The notes beneath the pieces were generated by a model. That model ran no database searches, was not told where the DNA came from, and saw only the letters and a list, made by a program, of their open reading frames with translations. A DNA stretch of 20,240 nt. Origin: CAYVGO01 sp964450725 (GTDB lineage: Bacteria > Bacteroidota > Bacteroidia > Bacteroidales > UBA932). Below, piece after piece: positions 14,859 through 20,240 of this stretch. Numbering within the stretch: the stretch's first letter is position 1; the number at the start of each line of letters is the position of its first letter. Both the position numbers and the translations under genes were made by a program. The DNA lies in the NCBI GenBank assembly GCA_964450725.1, contig CAYVGO010000042.1:1-20240 (forward strand), in the 5' to 3' direction.

Positions 14859-14995
14859 ATTTGGCGATTTAAAAGTTGTGAAAGAAATAAGTAGTAAATG
14901 CTCACGTGAAAGCGTGAGCTTAACTTATTTCGTACAACAAGGTTACGCCAAATACCATAGAGGAGCGGGAAACAGTTAAGTTTCACGCTTTTTTT
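14859..14995 (+). ncRNA. Putative structured non-coding RNA with its own terminator
   Basis: Four nested helices can be drawn by eye. P1 is ATTTGGCG/CGCCAAAT (14859-14866, 14946-14953), 8 bp. P2 is GTTGT/ACAAC (14875-14879, 14934-14938). P3 is GAAATAAG/CTTATTTC (14884-14891, 14924-14931), 8 bp. P4 is GCTCACGT/GCGTGAGC (14900-14907, 14912-14919), 8 bp with a T-G wobble closing a GAAA tetraloop. An intrinsic terminator (14965-14995) follows. I see no open frame in it on the plus strand. It does not match tmRNA, RNase P, SRP or 6S RNA as I know them. It lies just after the broken PIN gene and before the TRL-like gene. No good TAnnTTTG box was found, so the 5' end is uncertain (perhaps about 14850); it could also be part of the toxin-antitoxin transcript. 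Confidence 0.5.
14965..14995 (+). terminator. Intrinsic terminator after the putative RNA
   Basis: GCGGGAAAC (14965-14973) pairs with GTTTCACGC (14980-14988), with one G-A mismatch and a 6-base loop, followed by seven T (14989-14995). Its direction is plus. Confidence 0.7.
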
Positions 14996-15174
14996 GTGCT
15001 CAAAACTTTACAAAGGTTTATTGCGGGCTAACCTTCCATTGTGACAGAACCATGAAAACTTTGCTACCATGTAAAAATGACAAAGCGAGATTATTGAAAA
15101 TCGATAAGAGTAGATACAACAGAGTAACCCGAAAAACCCTAAGGTGAGTAGGGGTATTTTAAAATAATAATAAC
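14996..15174 (+). other. Leader or spacer before the TRL-like gene
   Basis: No gene is evident. Two small hairpins are visible: AAGGTT/AACCTT (15013-15018, 15030-15035) with an 11-base loop, and CCCTA/TAGGG (15137-15141, 15149-15153) with a 7-base loop, about 20 bases before the ATG. The GC content is higher than in most intergenic DNA here. No clear promoter box was found. Confidence 0.35.
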
Positions 15175-15492
15175 ATGAAAAATCTAAAAACAATAGTATT
15201 AATAACTATTTCCTCATTCTTCCTTTTCAGTTGTGCCGCAGTAAAATCACCTTTGATAGGAATAGTGTACACCGGTGTTAAATCTCCGGTTACAGCAACG
15301 AGTAATTCCAATTCAACAAAAGTTGGTACATCTCAAGCAGTTTCTGTTCTTGGTATTGTTGCAGCAGGAGATGCAAGTATTGATGCTGCCTCAAATTCAG
15401 CAGGAATCACAAAAATACACTATGTAGATGAAGAGGGAATAAGTGTATTAGGAATATTTGCGAGATATAAGGTGTTTGTTTATGGGGAATAA
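15175..15492 (+). CDS. TRL-like family lipoprotein
   Basis: A 105-residue exported lipoprotein. The signal peptide ends in a lipobox FLFSC, with Cys20 as the lipidated residue. The mature part has the TRL-like family pattern: a GIVYTGVKSP strand, KVGTSQAVSVLGIVAAGDASIDAAS (about residues 49-73), an AGITKIHYVDEE segment, and the ending ISVLGIFARYKVFVYGE. The name TRL comes from a tRNA-associated locus in other bacteria, but there is no tRNA gene nearby. The family's function is not known to me; members are small envelope lipoproteins, often multicopy. The terminator starts 8 bases after the stop codon, so this gene is a natural end of transcript, although another frame overlaps its last codons. 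Confidence 0.85.
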   Translation: MKNLKTIVLITISSFFLFSCAAVKSPLIGIVYTGVKSPVTATSNSNSTKVGTSQAVSVLGIVAAGDASIDAASNSAGITKIHYVDEEGISVLGIFARYKVFVYGE

Positions 15493-16027
15493 CCGATTGA
15501 AGATGGCGTATTTCGAACGCCATCTTTTTTTATTATTGTCATTATTACTCCTGACAACTATAACGAATGGACAAAACATTGCCAAGCATTACGTATCTTC
15601 ACTTCAAGAAGGTGGAACATTATATTTTATTATGCCGGAAGGTGAATTTAGTAATAAAAAAAATAAGGGAAAGTTCATTTATGACATTACCTATCTCACA
15701 AAAAACGATACTGCTAAATTGAATTTTTCTTATTTTGAGAAATCCAATAGAAACATTGACAGTATTGTTTTAGTATATGGAAATAAACAATACTCCAGCA
15801 GTGCAAAAAAAATATTTATAGAACCTAAAAATCAAAAATGGCATTATCGGTATTCAACAGAGATATTATTCACAGAACTTTATACTTTTTTTAGTCAATA
15901 TGAATGTCCTCAGATTTTATTATATACTCAGCAAGGAGTCATCGAATTGACCATAAAATCATACCAATGGAGAAAGCAGTCTTCCATAATAAATAAAATA
16001 TTGACCATGATAAAATACAATAAATAA
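15482..16027 (+). CDS. Secreted protein of unknown function
   Basis: An open frame with a clear signal peptide (HLFLLLSLLLLTTITNGQ) followed by about 150 residues with many aromatic and charged residues, for example YDITYLTKNDTAKLNFSY, IDSIVLVYGNKQY, IFIEPKNQKWHYRYS and a basic C-terminus KILTMIKYNK. The alternating pattern suggests a beta-sandwich. I believe similar hypothetical proteins exist in Bacteroidales but cannot name a family. Start choice: ATG 15482 overlaps the TRL-like gene by 11 bases and gives a longish n-region; ATG 15503 (MAYFERH) gives a more normal signal peptide but lies inside the stem of the terminator at 15500-15530. A TTG at 15458 is less likely. Expression would need read-through of that terminator or a promoter inside the previous gene. 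Confidence 0.6.
   Translation: MGNNRLKMAYFERHLFLLLSLLLLTTITNGQNIAKHYVSSLQEGGTLYFIMPEGEFSNKKNKGKFIYDITYLTKNDTAKLNFSYFEKSNRNIDSIVLVYGNKQYSSSAKKIFIEPKNQKWHYRYSTEILFTELYTFFSQYECPQILLYTQQGVIELTIKSYQWRKQSSIINKILTMIKYNK
15500..15530 (+). terminator. Intrinsic terminator of the TRL-like gene, inside the next coding sequence
   Basis: AAGATGGCG (15500-15508) and CGCCATCTT (15518-15526) form a perfect 9-bp stem with a 9-base loop, followed by T through 15530 (seven T from 15524). It covers the ATG at 15503 and codons just before the signal peptide of the next gene. Confidence 0.8.
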
Positions 16028-16234
16028 ATCTCTTGATTACTTATTGGGGAGAGAGTATGCCCAGAAACTTTAAACGCCATTTAACTTATTTACAAGTTTG
16101 CAATACCGCTTTCTTACTAATCACTTATTTGACATTTCAGGTAAAGGCTACTTTCCATTTATCTCTTCATTCTTTACATTTTAACTTACTACACTTCACA
16201 AATTACCCTTTTTGCCTTCACTAATTCATAGTAG
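16028..16234. other. Gene-poor stretch, left part of the 16028-16519 region
   Basis: A 63-codon frame (16033-16224) starts with TTG and reads as a His-, Phe- and Leu-rich string typical of random T-rich DNA, so I do not call it a gene. Nothing else is seen up to the repeat array. Confidence 0.4.
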
Positions 16235-16326
16235 GGTATATATGGTAAATAGATTAAGGTATATATCCTAATATGTGTGAGGTATATACCCTATATACGA
16301 TAGGGTGTATACCTTATTACTATAAC
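16235..16326. repeat. Array of four 23-bp units with a GGTATATACC core
   Basis: The core begins at 16235, 16258, 16281 and 16304, exactly 23 bases apart. The third copy is the perfect palindrome GGTATATACC; the others differ by one to a few bases (GGTATATATG, GGTATATATC, GGTGTATACC). The remaining 13 bases per unit are AT-rich and not conserved. The pattern ends abruptly on both sides. Same copy number and design as the 21-bp array at 1821-1904, with a different core. Confidence 0.75.
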
Positions 16327-16329
16327 CAC

Positions 16330-16420
16330 AAGTGATATTCATTAATATAACCTTATGTTTTACTTAATTGGAGAAGAGATATTTGTTAATTACATTTGAC
16401 AAACGTAGAAATATCACTTT
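16330..16420 (+). other. Long-range inverted repeat with competing left arms
   Basis: AAGTGATATT (16330-16339) is perfectly complementary to AATATCACTT (16410-16419). A second left arm GATATTT (16378-16384) can pair with AAATATC (16409-16415) instead. A five-T run follows on the plus strand. It begins 4 bases after the 23-bp array. Confidence 0.35.
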
Positions 16421-16519
16421 TTCTATACCAAAAGGTATTCGGCGGGATTTCAGTCAACGCAATAACCACGTTGCTTTTTCATGACTGTAAAATAGGAAAA
16501 ATAAAGAGATGTCAGACTT

Positions 16520-18187
16520 TTATTCCGGTCGAGATAGCAATGGCTTTAAGGTAGAACTTTTGGGTTTTTTCTGTAACTCAATTCTATTAACTAACAAGGA
16601 GGGAGAAATAGCCGTTACGGGAATTCCACCCGATTCTGCACCGCAAGTACCGGTAAAGATTGAGACTTCATCTCCCGCTTGAGCAATCTGCGAAAACATT
16701 GCCAGAGGTGTTCCGACCAAGTCAACCCCACGTACTAATTCATCAGGACGACCGTCGGCATAAATCCGATAAACCAATGTTGGAGTTACATTAAATGAAT
16801 TTGGCATATAACGGTTTGTAGCGGTAAATCCACCCTGTACCTCTTCAAAATAATAACCGTAATCTTTCTCCTGCTTTACGATTTCTTCTATTAATAACTT
16901 TCGTAATTCCTCTTTACTTTTAGGAGCATTTGTTTCTATAAGCAAATTAGATTGTCTGGCTACAGGCAGTAGTCCATCGTTAGCTCGTGCGTGTCCGTTC
17001 GACTTTTCAAATCCGTCGATAGGTGTTCTGGTCATTAAAAAATTTTCTAACATTCCATTTCTCACCACTGTAACATCTTGTGAGGCAACACCTTCTTCAT
17101 CATAAGGATAATATCCATTTAAGTCAAAAGTCTTGAACTTTTTAAGACGTGGTAAACTTTTTACGGTGAGATGTTGAGGTAAAATCTGTTGTCCTACTTT
17201 TTTCTTAAATGTTTGTCCGTCGTTTTCACTTTTTAACCGTAAACCTTCAATTCGATGTCCGAAGATTTCATGAAAAAATACACCGGAAGCCGCCGGTGAC
17301 AATATAACAGGACCACTGTAAGCATCAACAATAGGAGCCGACAACAAAGCTGAAAGATTATCAGAAAGTTGCAAAATATCTTTTTCTATTACATTGTCAG
17401 AAGGTAAACTGTCGGGATGATAAGCAAAATAAGATTTATATAAAGACATGTCCATACCATCATCAGCCTTTACAGAACCTGAAATCGATAAATAGGTATA
17501 GGGTAAATTATAAGCAACTTTTGTTCCTTCTGATGATAAAAAGTATTTACGTTCTATTTTATAAACAATGGTCGCTTTTCCATTAATAATTGCTTTGTTG
17601 TTTTTTAAAATTGCCGAATATCGTTTTACTTTTTTCTCTAAAAAGTCTGAATTATATCGAAAAGGCATAATATTTTCAACATAGTGTTCTTTGTTTAAAA
17701 GTGGCGTAAAATCTGATGATTTATCTTCTTTTTCTACATTTACATGCTTATTGGCTTCTATTTTTTCATAACGATTGACTGCATTTTTATAACTTTTGTC
17801 AGTCATTTGCCAAATGGTTTGCTGAATAGATAAATCATTATTATTTAATGGTAAATATGCCGATAATGAACTGTAAGTATAGGGAGATGAAAACCCTCCT
17901 TGTAATTCACGGGAATTATCTAACATAAAACTGCCGACACGAACTTCGGGTGTAAATCTTCTTTGCCGAGTTTGATTCTGAGATTCAATATTACCCAAAT
18001 TTCCTACAGCATAAAAATTGTGAGTTTCAGTAACTCGAAATGCCATATAGTAAGGAGGATTAGGACTTTTAGAGAGTTGTTCATATTCACGCTGTAATTC
18101 TTTTTCAAGAATAGTCATTAAACTGTCAGTGTTTGCAAAGGATGTAAATGCCAATATTGCCAATAAAAATGTAAAGAGAAACTTCAT
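16520..18187 (-). CDS. Secreted TldD/PmbA-like metalloprotease-family protein
   Basis: A 555-residue protein with a cleavable signal peptide (MKFLFTFLLAILAFTSFA), so it acts in the periplasm or outside; the enterobacterial relatives TldD and PmbA are cytosolic. The TldD family zinc motif HExxxH is present as FFHEIFGHRIEG (His306, Glu307, His311), and the C-terminal cysteine site as TGTCGAESGG (Cys515), the two parts expected to bind one zinc. Between them lies EEGVASQDVTVVRNGMLENFLMTR (about 367-390), typical of family barrels. TldD and PmbA form heterodimers that cleave unfolded peptides; in Bacteroidota two such genes often lie together, but here only one is seen. The substrate is unknown. 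The short C-terminal tail KKPKSSTLKPLLSRPE is probably disordered. It has its own promoter. Confidence 0.88.
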   Translation of the reverse strand: MKFLFTFLLAILAFTSFANTDSLMTILEKELQREYEQLSKSPNPPYYMAFRVTETHNFYAVGNLGNIESQNQTRQRRFTPEVRVGSFMLDNSRELQGGFSSPYTYSSLSAYLPLNNNDLSIQQTIWQMTDKSYKNAVNRYEKIEANKHVNVEKEDKSSDFTPLLNKEHYVENIMPFRYNSDFLEKKVKRYSAILKNNKAIINGKATIVYKIERKYFLSSEGTKVAYNLPYTYLSISGSVKADDGMDMSLYKSYFAYHPDSLPSDNVIEKDILQLSDNLSALLSAPIVDAYSGPVILSPAASGVFFHEIFGHRIEGLRLKSENDGQTFKKKVGQQILPQHLTVKSLPRLKKFKTFDLNGYYPYDEEGVASQDVTVVRNGMLENFLMTRTPIDGFEKSNGHARANDGLLPVARQSNLLIETNAPKSKEELRKLLIEEIVKQEKDYGYYFEEVQGGFTATNRYMPNSFNVTPTLVYRIYADGRPDELVRGVDLVGTPLAMFSQIAQAGDEVSIFTGTCGAESGGIPVTAISPSLLVNRIELQKKPKSSTLKPLLSRPE

Positions 18188-18215
18188 GAGAGAATAATTT
18201 GAAATAAAGTATCAG

Positions 18216-18245
18216 CAAAGTTAACTATTATTTCGATAGGTCAAG
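18216..18245 (-). promoter_or_regulatory. Promoter of the TldD-like gene
   Basis: Minus strand: TTG (18243-18245; a TTTG at 18246-18249 is an alternative), a 19-base spacer, then TAACTTTG (18216-18223). Leader about 22 bases. Confidence 0.55.
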
Positions 18246-18361
18246 CAAAATACTACATATCCTTATCTCTGCATAGAATGAGTGTTATTTACACTTGCCA
18301 GTGAATATATTTATGTATCACATGAAGTTACCATAAATTATTTTGTCAATAAAAGTGCTTT

Positions 18362-20197
18362 CTATTTGTTCTTATGACAATAGTTTCCCTCAATATCAAC
18401 ATCTACCGCAAAAGGGTTAAGATAAATATCCAATAAAACCGCCATTTCTCCTCGTGTAATATATTCTTTGCTATTTTTGTTTTGGATATCCTCAGGTTTT
18501 ATCTGCTTTTTAGACAACTCCGTTACCATTTGTACAGCGTCTTTGAGTGTTACATATTTAGTGTTACCATAGTCGAACTTAAAATCGGGATACACTTCTG
18601 CCAATCCTACTTTTATATCATCAGTTGTAAGTAAGGAATCTGCAAAAAACCATGTCTGATTACTCCACCCTACATTCATTCCCGTACCTTTTAATATTCC
18701 TGTAGCACCGATACGCTGTAATGCTTTAAAATGTTGATGTTCTTTGGGTAAATCCAAATAAGGCATAATGTATCCTTTATCTGTCAATATTTGTTGTTGT
18801 ACATCACGAACTTTGACGTTCTCTATTTTTTTATTTTGTAGCACAGCCAATGCTGCTAATGTTCCTGCGGCTTGCCCGATTTGTAATACTACGGGTTGTA
18901 GCCTTGTAGAGCCGTTAATAAGATTGGATACCGAAATTGATTTTTCGGCAACAATCAGATTCTCCACCTCTTTGGGAATCAAAGTTCCTAAGGGTAAATT
19001 ATAGGATGGAACAGGATAAAAATGTAAATCGGGTAATTTATGCCATTCGGGATAACGGGCATGATGATGGTCAACCGGATAATCTCCTACGGCAATTCCG
19101 GTTCTGTAAAGAGGTTGAGACTGATAAAAAGGTTTATCGACATGATTGACCGTAAATCTTACTTTTCCTTTGATACGACGACTTTCACGGTGATAAGGAA
19201 TGTAAGGCAGTAAATCTGCGGTAGGATATTCGTCATCGGCTAAACCCAAATTTTTATATCCTAATTCAGTTTGTATGTAGTATAAAAATGAAAGTGTAAA
19301 GTCTTTGGCTCTTTGCAGCGCAGAATCACGCTGTTGAGGGGTCATTTCAATAATATTCACATAATAATCATTACCCTCTATAGGCCAATTAATCATATAT
19401 TTGTTGTTGGGCAGTTTTCCGTAATCAAGCATTTCATCACAACTCCAGACCCTTTGTTTTTCCTTAGGATTAGTACATTGTACAGTTTTACAGGCACAAT
19501 AAAAGGGCGCAGGGTCATAATTTTCGGGACGAGGAATTGTTTTATCGACATCTTTTCCAAAATCTTTCAATACCGCAACATACGTCAAATCTTGAATAAT
19601 ATCATTGGCTTGTTCGGGAGCAATACTCTCGCCACTTTCATTACGGGCATCCATGCCTATATCATATTTTACCCCTACGCTTTTGGCAACATCTCCCAAC
19701 TCTGTAGCATCAATCAATATTTTTGTCTCTACAGTGATTTCTTTTCCGTTTTCTGCTACAGTTACTTTCCAACCGTTTTTCTGACGCACAAAATTAGTCG
19801 CCGTTGTTTTGAATTTAATCTGCAAATTGGGTAATGCTTTGGTAATGTTTTGAAGTACTTGACTTCCCACATGAGGTTCAAACAAAACATTACTCACCCA
19901 ACCGGTTTTCAAACTGTCTTTACCTCCATAACGCAATGCCAAAGAGTCACAAAATTCTCCGAAAAATCCTGACGGCAGATTATAATTTCCGTCAACAGCA
20001 CTGACACCTGCGGCAGTTAACATCCCTCCGAGCCAGTCTGTATTTTCGACCATCATAACACTGACTCCCATTCTGGCAGCCGTAACAGCGGCAGCAGTGC
20101 CACTGGCTCCGCCTCCAACAATCAGTACGTCAACATTATTTTTTGATGTACAATGAGTAAATAGTGCAATGCACAATAGGTAAAAAAGAGATTTCAT
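18362..20197 (-). CDS. Lipid-anchored FAD-dependent oxidoreductase (xanthan-lyase-like annotation group)
   Basis: A 611-residue protein of the FAD_oxidored (PF12831-type) group. Signal peptide with Cys16 as probable lipid anchor (FTHC; His at -1 is unusual for a lipobox but possible in this phylum). The Rossmann FAD motif VDVLIVGGGASGTAAAV starts at residue 22, followed by an acidic strand end VMMVENTDWLGGM. A second FAD contact is TKILIDATELGDVA (158-171), and the C-terminal FAD closure is LQPVVLQIGQAAGTLAA (433-449). Four Cys between 234 and 253 (YCACKTVQC, WSC) could bind metal. The last 120 residues (about 488-595) contain a helical repeat ending YITRGEMAVLLDIY that resembles an SLH-type motif. 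The substrate is unknown; carbohydrate-related oxidation is a guess from the family's usual contexts. The start codon at 20197 fits the signal peptide; the upstream region runs out of the window. Confidence 0.88.
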   Translation of the reverse strand: MKSLFYLLCIALFTHCTSKNNVDVLIVGGGASGTAAAVTAARMGVSVMMVENTDWLGGMLTAAGVSAVDGNYNLPSGFFGEFCDSLALRYGGKDSLKTGWVSNVLFEPHVGSQVLQNITKALPNLQIKFKTTATNFVRQKNGWKVTVAENGKEITVETKILIDATELGDVAKSVGVKYDIGMDARNESGESIAPEQANDIIQDLTYVAVLKDFGKDVDKTIPRPENYDPAPFYCACKTVQCTNPKEKQRVWSCDEMLDYGKLPNNKYMINWPIEGNDYYVNIIEMTPQQRDSALQRAKDFTLSFLYYIQTELGYKNLGLADDEYPTADLLPYIPYHRESRRIKGKVRFTVNHVDKPFYQSQPLYRTGIAVGDYPVDHHHARYPEWHKLPDLHFYPVPSYNLPLGTLIPKEVENLIVAEKSISVSNLINGSTRLQPVVLQIGQAAGTLAALAVLQNKKIENVKVRDVQQQILTDKGYIMPYLDLPKEHQHFKALQRIGATGILKGTGMNVGWSNQTWFFADSLLTTDDIKVGLAEVYPDFKFDYGNTKYVTLKDAVQMVTELSKKQIKPEDIQNKNSKEYITRGEMAVLLDIYLNPFAVDVDIEGNYCHKNK

Positions 20198-20240
20198 CTG
20201 TTTATAAGTTTATGGGTTGAAAGCGAAATACAAAAGAACC

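Noticed and set aside
14859..14953. Group II intron domain V or tracrRNA as identity of the structured RNA.
   Set aside because: The characteristic domain V catalytic triad and bulge are not present, and there are no reverse transcriptase, cas9 or CRISPR repeats in the window.
14714..14986. 90-codon minus-strand frame across the PIN end and the putative RNA.
   Set aside because: No recognisable motif; it overlaps real PIN coding sequence on the other strand, and the paired arms of the RNA explain the sequence better.
15175..15492. A tRNA gene expected from the TRL (tRNA-associated) family name.
   Set aside because: No cloverleaf, T-loop (GGTTCRA) or CCA-like end was seen nearby; the name does not require a tRNA.
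16033..16224. Small protein gene of 63 codons.
   Set aside because: TTG start, no promoter, and His/Phe/Leu-rich composition as expected from T-rich non-coding DNA.
19313..19834. 173-codon open frame on the plus strand.
   Set aside because: It lies wholly antisense within the FAD oxidoreductase gene, which has clear motifs; composition is that of a shadow frame.

Overview
The window looks like chromosome of an AT-rich member of the Bacteroidota, most likely order Bacteroidales. The evidence is: several Bacteroidota-type promoters (TTG, about 20 bases, then TAnnTTTG); no conserved Shine-Dalgarno; nearly all stops TAA; a nanL-nanE-nanT sialic acid operon in the order known from Bacteroides fragilis; a DUF3822 gene paired with its usual Bacteroidales neighbour; and a TRL-like lipoprotein. 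I cannot name the genus.

Layout. 1-1607: decayed 3' part of a large polymorphic-toxin-like gene (zinc metalloprotease domain, in-frame TGA, then a frameshift). 1608-2127: gene-poor but rich in structure (two hairpins and a 4 x 21-bp array). 2128-3887: a sensor histidine kinase and, divergently, a bactofilin. 3955-6245: ilvB-ilvN, convergent with the bactofilin across a perfect 15-bp terminator stem. 6451-8007: a two-gene operon of unknown function with a possible long leader and a terminator-like hairpin inside the second gene. 8415-9455: pyrD. 9567-12982: nanLET, closed by a long hairpin. 13121-13870: a creatininase-family hydrolase. 14198-14825: an intact antitoxin-like gene overlapping a PIN toxin gene killed by two stops. 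14859-14995: a probable structured non-coding RNA with its own terminator. 15175-16027: a TRL-like lipoprotein and an overlapping secreted protein whose start lies in a terminator hairpin. 16225-16420: a 4 x 23-bp array and an inverted repeat. 16520-20197: a secreted TldD/PmbA-like protein and a lipid-anchored FAD oxidoreductase.

How the genes work together. NanT imports sialic acid, NanL splits it into ManNAc and pyruvate, and NanE converts ManNAc to GlcNAc; the GlcNAc kinase and the sialidase must lie elsewhere. IlvB and IlvN form acetohydroxyacid synthase; ilvC and ilvD are not adjacent. PyrD supplies pyrimidine synthesis.

The best candidates for something undescribed are the structured RNA at 14859-14995, the hairpin inside the DUF3822 gene, and the two four-copy arrays with exactly phased palindromic cores (21 and 23 bp), both in accessory-looking intergenic regions. 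No computation or database search was run; family calls rest on recognised motifs.
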